Source of the DNA: Acidisoma sp. PAMC 29798
Lineage (GTDB): Bacteria > Pseudomonadota > Alphaproteobacteria > Acetobacterales > Acetobacteraceae
Assembly (NCBI RefSeq): GCF_030252425.1
Contig: NZ_CP126994.1
Location: forward strand, 434,001 to 498,000
Direction of reading: 5' to 3'
Length of the DNA: 64,000 bases
The position numbers were made by a program, and so were the translations under genes. The notes beneath the pieces are model-generated. The model did no database searches. It was not told the DNA's origin and saw only the letters and a list, made by a program, of their open reading frames with translations. Positions 47,621-57,458 of the stretch are shown here, piece by piece. How positions within the stretch are numbered: position 1 is the stretch's first letter; each line of letters starts with the position of its first letter.

Positions 47621-47816
47621 GAAATATCCTGCGGGTATCTGATTTAATTAAAGGTGTATTCAAAGAATACCACTAAACTTACAAAACTAATAATTGCATT
47701 CATGGTGCCGAGTGGGTTGCTGTTGCATGGATCAAGTTTCGGGGAGCCGGTGACCGTGCCGTGAAAAGTGACGATCCGTTACTGACGGCGACTCCTGCGA
47801 TGTGCGAGTGAGCGGC

Positions 47817-49010
47817 ATGGCAAAGCTGTCACAGATATTCGGCTCGACGACCAAGCAGCTTCCTGACGGCGTGCTCGTGGAATTGGTCGATCTGCTGTTC
47901 ACGATCATGCTGCCGACCATCATTATCGGCATCGCCGTCGCCCTGGTCGGCGCCCTGATTGCGAGTTTCCAGAATGACGTCTTCCTGTGGGGTCTGACCG
48001 TCCTCAGTGTTGTTCTGACCGTGGCGCGTATCCTCATGATTCAGTCCTATCAGCGTCGCCGCGCCAGGTCTTCGCTCACCGTGACGGAGGCGCGGCTGTG
48101 GGAGCGACGCTACGCCGTCGGCAGCATGAGCTTCGCCTTGCTCGTGGGCGTGATGAACGCGTGGGAGTTATCGACCGGCTTCTCTCTGGCGCCGATGCTC
48201 ATTTCCGCCCTGACCTTCGCCTATGCGGCCGGCCTGGTGACTCGCGTCTCGTTTCGTCCCCGCATCTGCTTCATGTCCCTCATCCTGACGACGGTGCCGA
48301 CCGTGGTCAGCTTCGGATTGCATGTCAGCGGCGCCGGCGATTTCGACTCAGTGGCGGGCTATGCGGTGCAGACCCTCATGCTCGGGGGTTTCATCGCCGC
48401 CAGCGTGGAAACCGTGCTGCACATGTACCGGACCGTGGTTGGCGAATTGCTGGCGAAGCGGGATCTCGCGGCCCTTGCCGGCACCGACCCGCTCACGGGC
48501 CTGCCCAATCGTATCCTGCTCCGCGCGCGATTCGATGAGGGCGCGATCCGGACGGAGCGCGGGGGTGGCCAACTCATGGCGATCCATTGCCTCGACCTCG
48601 ATCGCTTCAAATTCGTCAACGACACCTATGGACATCCGATCGGGGACGCCTTGCTTCAAGCCGTCTCACGGCGGATGACCCGGACGCTCCAAGCCGGCGA
48701 TACCGTCGCGCGCCTGGGCGGGGATGAGTTCATCATCGTTCAGCCGGCGATCCGCAATATCGATGAGGCAATGCTTCTGGCCCATCGCATCGTCAAGGTG
48801 GTGGGCGAGCCCTATAGCCTCAACGGCCAAGACGTGCGGATCGGCGCCAGTATCGGCATTGCCCTCGCCCCGCGTGACGGTTCCGATCTCGAACATCTCA
48901 CCGCCTGCGCCGACGCCGCCCTCTATCGTGCCAAGCATGCCGGGCGTGGTACCGTGGTCGTGGCGGGGGACCCCACGCCGCCCCATCCGAGCACCGCCAT
49001 CGCCTGCTGA
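47817..49010 (+). CDS. Membrane diguanylate cyclase (MASE-like region plus GGDEF)
   Basis: A 397-residue protein from the ATG at 47817; in-frame GTGs a few codons upstream are possible. About six membrane helices fill residues 20-205, followed by a GGDEF domain with DPLTGLPNRILL, DLDRFKFVNDTYGHPIGD and ARLGGDEFII. The position of the inhibitory RxxD site reads QAGD, so product inhibition is likely lost. It makes c-di-GMP in response to an unknown membrane signal. Confidence 0.88.
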   Translation: MAKLSQIFGSTTKQLPDGVLVELVDLLFTIMLPTIIIGIAVALVGALIASFQNDVFLWGLTVLSVVLTVARILMIQSYQRRRARSSLTVTEARLWERRYAVGSMSFALLVGVMNAWELSTGFSLAPMLISALTFAYAAGLVTRVSFRPRICFMSLILTTVPTVVSFGLHVSGAGDFDSVAGYAVQTLMLGGFIAASVETVLHMYRTVVGELLAKRDLAALAGTDPLTGLPNRILLRARFDEGAIRTERGGGQLMAIHCLDLDRFKFVNDTYGHPIGDALLQAVSRRMTRTLQAGDTVARLGGDEFIIVQPAIRNIDEAMLLAHRIVKVVGEPYSLNGQDVRIGASIGIALAPRDGSDLEHLTACADAALYRAKHAGRGTVVVAGDPTPPHPSTAIAC

Positions 49011-49029
49011 TACCGCCACTCGATACCCC

Positions 49030-49056
49030 CTGGCACTCCCACCCAGAGAGTGCTAA
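49030..49056 (+). promoter_or_regulatory. CIRCE operator for HrcA
   Basis: The right half GAGTGCTAA (49048-49056) matches the CIRCE consensus exactly. After a 9-base spacer, the left half CTGGCACTC (49030-49038) matches TTAGCACTC at 7 of 9 positions. It lies 90 bp before groES, the standard location for HrcA repression of groESL. Confidence 0.88.
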
Positions 49057-49145
49057 AGGGTTTTCGCGAGCGATAGACAGTGCTGGACCGGATTCTGATC
49101 GAGTCCGTCACGGATCGCGTTTTCCATTCATCCAGGATCAAGAAC

Positions 49146-49463
49146 ATGAAGTTTCGTCCTCTGCACGACCGCGTGGTCATTCGCCGTATCACGGCCGAAG
49201 AGAAGACCCGTGGCGGCATCATCATCCCCGACACCGCTCAGGAAAAGCCGATGGAAGGCGAAGTGATCGCCGTCGGCCCCGGCGCCCGTAACGAGCAGGG
49301 CGCCGTCGTCGCCCTCGAAGTGAAGGCCGGCGACCGCATCCTGTTCGGCAAGTGGTCGGGCACGGAAGTGAAGATCGATGGTGAGGAGCTCCTGATCATG
49401 AAGGAGTCCGACATCATGGGCGTCATCGAGGGCCTGCCGACCGACAAGAAGATCGCAGCGTAA
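49146..49463 (+). CDS. groES: Co-chaperonin GroES
   Basis: A 105-residue protein starting at the ATG at 49146. [13 protein letters not shown], the mobile loop [18 protein letters not shown] and [13 protein letters not shown] are family hallmarks. It caps GroEL. Upstream frame extension to 49080 passes through the leader and is not used. Controlled by the CIRCE element. Confidence 0.97.
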   Translation: MKFRPLHDRVVIRRITAEEKTRGGIIIPDTAQEKPMEGEVIAVGPGARNEQGAVVALEVKAGDRILFGKWSGTEVKIDGEELLIMKESDIMGVIEGLPTDKKIAA

Positions 49464-49495
49464 CAAAAACGCGTCGCGACCTTTCGGTTCCATAA

Positions 49496-51172
<1,677 letters not shown>

Positions 51173-51208
51173 TCCCTCCCCACCACGCCTAACGCTTCGC
51201 TAAAAGGA

Positions 51209-51243
51209 AGCCCGCCCCGTTGGAAAACGGGGCGGGCTTTTTT
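51209..51243 (+). terminator. Intrinsic terminator of groESL
   Basis: A perfect 13-bp stem (51209-51221 with 51226-51238) around GGAA is followed by six T residues (51238-51243). It ends 4 bp before the end of the convergent small gene and could also slow its transcription from the other side. Confidence 0.92.
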
Positions 51244-51246
51244 GTG

Positions 51247-51504
51247 TCAGTAGCTGCCGGGAGCGCGATAGCCAGGGGGCGGTGGCGGGCGATAACCCGG
51301 CGGGGGCGGCGGCGGGTAGCGATGATGGTGGTGGCGATGATGGTGATAATAATAGCCGGGCGGCGGCGGCGGCGGCGGCCGATAGCCCGGCGGTGGGGGC
51401 GGTCTGTAACCCGGGGGTGGTGGCGGTGCCATTTGCGCAGATGCGGGAAGGGCGGCCCCCATCCCGAGCGCCGCCGTCATGGCGAGCGCAATCCAAAGTT
51501 TCAT
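51247..51504 (-). CDS. Secreted Pro/Tyr/His-repeat protein
   Basis: An 85-residue protein with a signal peptide (LWIALAMTAALGMGAALPAS, cleaved before Gln24). The mature part consists almost wholly of PPPPPGYR repeats flanking a central His cluster (YYYHHHRHHHHRY). It is thus rich in polyproline II segments, Tyr and His. Metal binding, wall or surface association, or redox cross-linking via Tyr are all imaginable; none is shown. The ATG follows GGAGATCG. It converges on groEL. Confidence 0.8.
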   Translation of the reverse strand: MKLWIALAMTAALGMGAALPASAQMAPPPPPGYRPPPPPGYRPPPPPPPGYYYHHHRHHHHRYPPPPPPGYRPPPPPGYRAPGSY

Positions 51505-51691
51505 CGTAACGATCTCCGTTATGTTGCCGTCAAGAGCGAGTGGGCGTTACGCGGCCTCTGTCTCGGTCGTGGACCGTAGATGGCCTCGATCCGACCATCG
51601 CCAAGGGGCACGGCCATGGCGCCGCTTGCACGTGGCGACACCGCCCTGCGCGTAGCGTGGAAAAGCGCAGCTTATTCCACCGACGTCCTGT

Positions 51692-53080
51692 TTAGCCCAA
51701 GCGCGGCCATGGCTGTTGCGCCGGCCGGATCGCCTCATACGCCGCCGCCACGCGCAGCACGCCAAGATCGTCGAACCGCCGGCCCGCGATCTGCAGCCCG
51801 ATCGGCATGCCGCTGGCCGAATAGCCGCAGTTGATCGACAGCGCCGGCTGCTCGCTCATGTTATAGGCGACGCAGTAGCCGATATGCTCGAAAGGCCGCG
51901 CCGGGTCGTTCAAGGGCGAGGCGAATTCGGCCGGGAAGGACACCACCGGCCAGACCGGCGACAGCACGAAATCGAAGCGATGCGTGGCGGCCAGTGTAGT
52001 CTGGCTCATGGCCGGAATCTGGCTGAAGCCGCGATAGACGTCGCGGCCCGAAAGCTCCTGGCCGCCGTCGATCCAGGCGCGAATATAAGGCAGCATCTTG
52101 GCCCGCTGTTCCTCGGACAGGGCGGCGGTGTCCGATCCGAAACGCGCCCGCCAGAAATTGTCCAACCCATCCAGCATCGCACGCGTCAAGTAAGGGGCCA
52201 GCGGTTCCACCACCGCGCCGGCCTCGGCGAAGGCCCGCGCCGCTTCGGTCACGGCCGTGACGATCTCGGCATCGGGTTGGGACCCGATGCCAGTGTCGAG
52301 ACATAGCCCGATGGTCAGCCCGCGCAGGGAGAGTGGCGGCGCGGCCCAATCGATATCGGCCGGCGGCAGGCTCATGTAGTCGCGGGCATCGGGCTTCGAC
52401 AGCACGGTCATGGCCAAGGCCGCATCTGCCACCGTGCGGGTGATCGGCCCAGCCGCGCGACCGAGAAAGGGCGGGGAGACGGGAATGCGCCCGAAGCTCG
52501 GCTTGAAGCCGACGGCGCCGCACAAGGCGGCCGGCAGACGCACCGAGCCGCCGATATCCGTGCCGATATGGATCGGGCCATAGCCGACGGCGGCAGCGGC
52601 GGAAGCGCCTGCGCTCGATCCGCCTGGGTTCATGGCCAGGTTCCAGGGGTTGCGCGCCAGCCTGTGAAAGGTCGACAGACCTGAGGAGAGCATGCCGTAA
52701 TCGGGCATCGTCGTCTTGCCGAAGATGATGGCGCCGCTCTCCCGCAGCCGGGCGGCAGCCGGGGCATCGGCGGTCGCGGGAACAGGATCGACGGCGGCGG
52801 TGCCGGCCGGCATGGGCACGCCCTTGGTCGCGATGTTTTCCTTCACCGTCACCGGCACGCCGTCGAGCGGACCGGCGGGCGTGCCCGCCTGCCACCGCGC
52901 CTCCGCGTCCCGCGCGGCGCCGCGCGCCGCTTCGGGGTCCATGGCCCAGGTGGCGCAGAGACAATCATCCCAGGCGTCGATCCGGGCGAGTACCGCCTCC
53001 GTCACCTCCACCGGGGAAAGGCTGCGCTCACGATAGGCGCGAACGAGGGCGACGGCCGAGAGGTCTGCGAGATCTGTCAT
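51692..53080 (-). CDS. Amidase, amidase-signature family
   Basis: A 462-residue enzyme with the Ser-cisSer-Lys triad: Lys in VPVTVKENIATKG, cis-Ser in NPGGSSAGAS and nucleophile Ser in GTDIGGSVRLPAAL. It hydrolyses an amide of unknown nature; AS enzymes include indoleacetamide hydrolases and GatA. It is not GatA, because gatB and gatC are not adjacent and the sequence is of the generic type. The 187-bp gap to the Pro/His protein holds no gene I can support. Confidence 0.92.
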   Translation of the reverse strand: MTDLADLSAVALVRAYRERSLSPVEVTEAVLARIDAWDDCLCATWAMDPEAARGAARDAEARWQAGTPAGPLDGVPVTVKENIATKGVPMPAGTAAVDPVPATADAPAAARLRESGAIIFGKTTMPDYGMLSSGLSTFHRLARNPWNLAMNPGGSSAGASAAAAVGYGPIHIGTDIGGSVRLPAALCGAVGFKPSFGRIPVSPPFLGRAAGPITRTVADAALAMTVLSKPDARDYMSLPPADIDWAAPPLSLRGLTIGLCLDTGIGSQPDAEIVTAVTEAARAFAEAGAVVEPLAPYLTRAMLDGLDNFWRARFGSDTAALSEEQRAKMLPYIRAWIDGGQELSGRDVYRGFSQIPAMSQTTLAATHRFDFVLSPVWPVVSFPAEFASPLNDPARPFEHIGYCVAYNMSEQPALSINCGYSASGMPIGLQIAGRRFDDLGVLRVAAAYEAIRPAQQPWPRLG

Positions 53081-53124
53081 AGGAAAAAGCTAGCGGCGCC
53101 GCCGCCGCTTGTCTCCCCCTGACG

Positions 53125-53973
53125 CTAGCCGACACCGTAGTGCTGGAGCCAAGCTATGGCCCGCGCCCAGGCGGCTTCCGCATCCGCGCGGTTGTAGCTG
53201 GGCCGATAATCGGCGTGGAAGCCGTGGCCGGCATCCGGAAAATAGACGATCTCGACCGTCTTTCCCGCAGCCTTGGCGCGGGCTTCGGCCGTCAGAACGT
53301 CATGCTTGGCGATGCTTGGGTCCTTGCCACCGTAGAGGCCGAGCAGCGGGCAGTTCAACTCCGTCGCCATGTCGATCGGGTTGCGCGGCTGGATGGCGCT
53401 GGTGGGCCCGGCGACCGGGCCGTAAAACGCGACCGCCGCGCGCAGGCGATGCTCCGTCTCCGCGAATAGCCACGCATCGCGGCCACCGCGACAGAATCCG
53501 ATGGTGCCGATGCGCGCCGCGTCGCCCTGATGGGCAATCGCCCAATCGATGGTGGTGGAGAGATCCGACAGCACCGTCGCGTCTGGCGCCTTCAGGATCA
53601 CATTGCGCATGATAAGTTGCGCGTCCGTCATGGTCGAGAGATCGGCCAGCCGCGCGTAAAGCTCGGGCGCCACGGCGAGATAGCCGCGCTTGGCCAGGCG
53701 CCGGCAGACATCCTTGATGTAATCATGGACGCCGAAAATCTCCTCGATCACCACGACGATGGGGAATGGCCCGACCCCATCGGGCCGCGCAACATAGGCC
53801 GGCAGGGCCCCGTCGGAGACGGGGATCTTCGTCTCACCCGCCATCAGGCCGGCGCTATCCGTGTGGATGACCTGCGCTTCGACCCGCGTGGTTGCGAGGG
53901 TGAGGCCGCTGATCAGGCTCGTCATAACGAAGCCACGGCGGCTGAAGCTGCTGACGCTCTCATTGACGGTCAT
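53125..53973 (-). CDS. Tat-exported dienelactone hydrolase family protein
   Basis: A 282-residue alpha/beta hydrolase with a twin-Arg signal (SRRGFVMTSLISGLTLATT). The nucleophile is Cys in GFCRGG; the Asp lies in LYGGKDPSI and the His in AGHGFHADY. VVVIEEIFGVHDYI is typical of carboxymethylenebutenolidases. It would act in the periplasm on lactones or esters. A second, cytoplasmic family member is at 60625. Confidence 0.92.
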   Translation of the reverse strand: MTVNESVSSFSRRGFVMTSLISGLTLATTRVEAQVIHTDSAGLMAGETKIPVSDGALPAYVARPDGVGPFPIVVVIEEIFGVHDYIKDVCRRLAKRGYLAVAPELYARLADLSTMTDAQLIMRNVILKAPDATVLSDLSTTIDWAIAHQGDAARIGTIGFCRGGRDAWLFAETEHRLRAAVAFYGPVAGPTSAIQPRNPIDMATELNCPLLGLYGGKDPSIAKHDVLTAEARAKAAGKTVEIVYFPDAGHGFHADYRPSYNRADAEAAWARAIAWLQHYGVG

Positions 53974-54009
53974 GGCAATTCCTTTCGGCGGCGGCCATGC
54001 CGGCCGCGA

Positions 54010-55122
54010 TCAGTTCTCGAAGATCAAGGCGATATAGGACGCGAACAGGATGAGGTGGACCGCGCCCTGGATGACATTTGTGCGGCCACTCGCGAAGGTG
54101 ACGATACTGACGGCGAGGGTCAGGAGCAGCATCACTTCGTCGGTATGTTCCACGCCCAGGATCAGGTGCCGCCCGGTCAGCTCACTGATCAGGATCATCG
54201 CTGGAATGGTGAGGCCGATGGTGGAGAGCACCGATCCCAGAAAGATGTTGAAGGACCGTTGCAAGTGGTTGGCGAGAGCCGCGCGCACGGCGCCGATCGC
54301 CTCGGGCGCCGCGACCAGAACGGCCATGACCACACCGCCCAGGGGCGCCGGTGCATGCAGGGTTTCGATCAGATAATCGATCGGGTGGGCCAGTTGCTCA
54401 GCCAGGAAGACCACCGGCGCCATATAGGCGACCAGCAGGATGGCATGGCGCGGGATGGGCGGTTTGGGCGTGTCTTGCGCCTCGTGCGCCTCGACCTCAT
54501 CCAGCAGCATGAAGTAGTTGCGGTGACGGCCGGTCTGCATGGCCAGGAAGGTGCAGTAGAGGCCGATGGCGACCAGGGCGAGAAACAGGCTCTGGTGCAA
54601 GGACAGCACGGGGCCCGCTGTGGTCTGCGTGAAATCCGGCATGATCATGCTCAGCACGATCAGCGGAATGATCGCACCGAGATAGGTATTGGCGCCCTGC
54701 AGATTGTAATGCTGCTCCCGATGCCGCCAGGCCCCCGCGAGCAGAGACAGGCCGACCATGCCATTGAGGAGGATCATGACGACGGCGAACAGGGTGTCGC
54801 GTGTCAGGGTCGGGTTATTGGCGCCATGCAGCATGACGGCGGAAATGCTCATCACCTCGATGAAGGTGACGGACAGGGTGAGGATCAGCGTGCCGTACGG
54901 CTCGCCGAGACGGATGGCAAGTTGGTCGGCATGACGGACGACGGAGATGGCCGAGCCCAGGATGACCGCGAAGAGCCACAGAAAGATAAAGGCGAGCCAG
55001 AGCGGATTGCCGAGATCCGCCATCAGGCTGTGCCCGGAGACGGCGAAGATCGCGCAGGTGGCCAGGCTGGCCGCAAGGGGCCATTCACGGCGAAGGAATG
55101 TGGGTAGCCCGTTATCCGTCAT
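54010..55122 (-). CDS. chaA: Calcium/sodium:proton antiporter (ChaA-like)
   Basis: A 370-residue membrane protein with ten or more helices, from the ATG at 55122 with GAGGG upstream. The cation-binding repeat motifs appear as GEPYGTLILTLSVTFIEVM and VAAPEAIGAVRAA, as in the CaCA family. It exports Ca2+ or Na+ in exchange for protons. A clean stem-loop lies in its leader. Confidence 0.9.
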   Translation of the reverse strand: MTDNGLPTFLRREWPLAASLATCAIFAVSGHSLMADLGNPLWLAFIFLWLFAVILGSAISVVRHADQLAIRLGEPYGTLILTLSVTFIEVMSISAVMLHGANNPTLTRDTLFAVVMILLNGMVGLSLLAGAWRHREQHYNLQGANTYLGAIIPLIVLSMIMPDFTQTTAGPVLSLHQSLFLALVAIGLYCTFLAMQTGRHRNYFMLLDEVEAHEAQDTPKPPIPRHAILLVAYMAPVVFLAEQLAHPIDYLIETLHAPAPLGGVVMAVLVAAPEAIGAVRAALANHLQRSFNIFLGSVLSTIGLTIPAMILISELTGRHLILGVEHTDEVMLLLTLAVSIVTFASGRTNVIQGAVHLILFASYIALIFEN

Positions 55123-55150
55123 GCACCCTCGCCGAACAGGCCCATCCAAC

Positions 55151-55179
55151 GGGTGATTGCCATGGAGAGGCAATCACCC
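55151..55179 (-). promoter_or_regulatory. Perfect stem-loop in the chaA leader
   Basis: An 11-bp perfect inverted repeat (55151-55161 with 55169-55179) with a 7-base loop lies 29 bp before the chaA start and 80 bp after the transporter stop on the same strand. It lacks a T-run. It could be a terminator for the transporter transcript or a leader structure of chaA. Confidence 0.5.
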
Positions 55180-55258
55180 GCATCAGCAGGCCAGATGCGT
55201 ATGGCGCGCCTCGCGTAACGGTGTCAAAGCCGGTTTGTTTCGGAGCGGCGGATGGACG

Positions 55259-56332
55259 CTACAGGATCGTGCCGCCGGGCTGGCTGATCTCGACATCGTC
55301 GAGTTTCTTGACGCGATAGATGATGAACGAAATGATCCAGGCGGCCGCGAAAACGCCGATGATGCCATAGCCGAGCAGACCGAAGTTCTCGTTGAGGTCG
55401 TTCATCCGATCCCAGAACCAACCTTGCAGGTTCAATTCGCCGCCGATGAGGCCGAGCGTTTCGATGCCGCCGATGAGGATGGCGACGATTGCCGAAACAA
55501 GCGTGATGGTCAGGTTGTAGTAGAGCTTGCGAATTGGCTTCACAAAAGCCCAGCCATAGGCGCCGAGCATCAGAATGCCGTCAGTCGTATCGATTAAGGA
55601 CATACCCGCGCAAAACAGCGCGGGAAAGGCGAGGATGGACCAGACCGGCAATCCCTTGCTCGCCTCTGTCGCCGCGACCGTCAGCAGGCTGACCTCAGTG
55701 ACGGTGTCAAAGCCCAGGCCGAACAGAAATCCGACCGGAAGCATGTGCCAGCTCTGATTGACGAGCCGGAACAACGGACGCAGCAAGCGTGCGATCAATC
55801 CCCGATTGTTCAGCAGGATATTGAAGCTGTCCTCATCATAATGTCCCCCGCGCCGCACATGACGATAGGTCCGATAGACAGACCTGGCGATCATCAGGTT
55901 CATGGCCGCCATGACGAGGAGAAACAGCCCTGACACGAGGGTGCTGATGGTTCCTGCAACGTTGTTGAAGGAGTCGAAACCGGTCTGCAGACTGACGACC
56001 GCAAAGGCAATGATCGCCGTCCCGATCAGCAGGACAAGAGAATGGCCGATCGAGAAGAAAAAGCCGACGGTGACGGGGCGTTTTCCATCCTGCATCAGCT
56101 TGCGAGTGACGTTGTCGATGGCGGCGATATGGTCTGCATCGACGGCGTGCCGCAGACCAAAGCTATAGGCCAGCAGGGCGGTCCCCAGCAGAACGGGGTG
56201 GCTACGAAAGGCCACGATCGCCCACACCCAGGCGCCGATATTCGTGGCGATTAGAAAGACGTAAATACCGATGACCTTGCCGCGCACGTCGGCGGAGGCA
56301 TCATTGAAGATGTGCCTTAGAATTCTCAACAT
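55259..56332 (-). CDS. Nickel/cobalt transporter, NiCoT family
   Basis: A 357-residue membrane protein with eight helices. The metal-site motif RHAVDADHIAAIDN (H-x4-D-H) is exact, and FFSIGHSLVLL, GFDTVTEVSLL and GMSLIDTTDGILM are NiCoT signatures. The cobalamin riboswitch in its leader implies cobalt rather than nickel as the main substrate. The protein feeds cobalt into B12 synthesis. Confidence 0.95.
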   Translation of the reverse strand: MLRILRHIFNDASADVRGKVIGIYVFLIATNIGAWVWAIVAFRSHPVLLGTALLAYSFGLRHAVDADHIAAIDNVTRKLMQDGKRPVTVGFFFSIGHSLVLLIGTAIIAFAVVSLQTGFDSFNNVAGTISTLVSGLFLLVMAAMNLMIARSVYRTYRHVRRGGHYDEDSFNILLNNRGLIARLLRPLFRLVNQSWHMLPVGFLFGLGFDTVTEVSLLTVAATEASKGLPVWSILAFPALFCAGMSLIDTTDGILMLGAYGWAFVKPIRKLYYNLTITLVSAIVAILIGGIETLGLIGGELNLQGWFWDRMNDLNENFGLLGYGIIGVFAAAWIISFIIYRVKKLDDVEISQPGGTIL

Positions 56333-56439
56333 GATTTAGCCTGCCTTCATTCGGCGTTCGTCTATGCAGACAAGCCCAGGCAAGCACGAACCTGAACCCA
56401 CCGAGGCACCCCGCCCGGTGTGAATGCGTCGACGCCTAT

Positions 56440-56615
56440 TGATGGCAGGTCTCCTGGCTCACGGGTCTCTGTCGGTCGTCGCCTTCCCAGGTTGCCCCAG
56501 TGGCATCGTGACGAACGACTCGCCGCTTACAGTTGCGGGGGCAGCCGCGGTTTTGAACCGCGTTCCCGTTTAATCCCCTCTGGGGGAACCATCACCCATC
56601 ACCTAAGCGGAAACC
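56440..56615 (-). ncRNA. Cobalamin riboswitch
   Basis: On the minus strand the leader contains, in order, the hallmark segments of an AdoCbl riboswitch: a TTAAACGGGAACGCGG region, CCCCGCAACTGTAAGCGG, the B12 box GCCACTG (plus-strand 56498-56504), GGGAAGGCG, and a closing GAGCCAGGAGACCTGCC. It ends about 108 bp before the NiCoT start. When cobalamin is plentiful, it should shut off the transporter. Confidence 0.95.
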
Positions 56616-56643
56616 GGGTGGCGTCGCAAGGACTCTCTGAGCA

Positions 56644-56979
56644 TTAACCGTGCGGGCGCGCCGCTACCATCACCTCGATGCGGCCCTCCACGACGCGGAC
56701 CGGGTAGGACCGCACCGGCACGGTGATCGGCGCCGAGCGTGGCGCGCCGTCCCGGATGTCGATCTTGCCCTGATGCAAAGGACATTCGACGCAGCCATCC
56801 TCGACATAGCCATCCGATAGCCGCGCCTGACCATGGGTGCAAAGATTGTGCAATGCATGATAACCGTCGCCAAGGCGAAACAGCGCGATGGGCACGCCGC
56901 CTGCTGACACGCCGATCACCTCCTCGTCGTCCAGGGCATCCTGGGCCGCGACATCATGCCAGAGGTCCGAGCCGCTCAT
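56644..56979 (-). CDS. Rieske-type ferredoxin of a dioxygenase system
   Basis: A 111-residue protein with the 2Fe-2S Rieske motifs NLCTHGQARL (C-x-H) and VECPLHQGKID (C-x2-H), and FRLGDGYHALHN before them. It passes electrons to the terminal oxygenase. It overlaps the beta-subunit gene (ATGA). A matching reductase gene is not in the window. Confidence 0.92.
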   Translation of the reverse strand: MSGSDLWHDVAAQDALDDEEVIGVSAGGVPIALFRLGDGYHALHNLCTHGQARLSDGYVEDGCVECPLHQGKIDIRDGAPRSAPITVPVRSYPVRVVEGRIEVMVAARPHG

Positions 56980-57458
56980 ATCGGCACCGCGAGCAAGGTC
57001 TGCACCTTCAGCGTATCATAGACGCAGCGGCGGCTTTTATAGCGCAGGCCTTCCCGCGTTCGCACGATGACATCGCGATACGATCCCGCCTGATAAACCT
57101 CCGAAAAGCCTTCGAGCGATGTGTTGACAACGATATAGCTTGAGCGCGCGGTGATCGTTCCGTCCTCGGCCACGGTGAATTCCAGGCCCGAGACCATGTG
57201 CCGATAGGCGACCTTTTCGTAGATATTGGCATGGCGCAGCGCCACCACACGGTCCCGCATCATGCGGATATTGTCACACAGCATCACGGGCGCAGGCAGG
57301 CCCATATCCTCATTCTCGCTCGGAATGATTTCATACAGACAGTCATCGACGAACAGACGCGGCCATTCCTCCAGCCGGTCATTGTCGAGGATGCTGGTAT
57401 AGAGATCGTTCAATGCCATCAGCTCAAGGCGCAGCATCAAGGTTTCTGGAAGTGTCAT
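56976..57458 (-). CDS. Aromatic-ring dioxygenase, small (beta) subunit
   Basis: A 160-residue NTF2-like protein. LMALNDLYTSILDNDRLEEW, then LYEIIPSENEDMG and KVAYRHMVSGLEF match the beta subunits of anthranilate/salicylate-type three-component dioxygenases (AndAd-like). It overlaps alpha and ferredoxin genes by 4 bp each, so the complex is made from one message. Confidence 0.9.
   Translation of the reverse strand: MTLPETLMLRLELMALNDLYTSILDNDRLEEWPRLFVDDCLYEIIPSENEDMGLPAPVMLCDNIRMMRDRVVALRHANIYEKVAYRHMVSGLEFTVAEDGTITARSSYIVVNTSLEGFSEVYQAGSYRDVIVRTREGLRYKSRRCVYDTLKVQTLLAVPI

Noticed and set aside
53530..55107. 525-residue plus-strand reading frame over chaA and the hydrolase
   Set aside because: Antisense to two well-supported genes and extremely Asp/Gly/His/Gln-rich.
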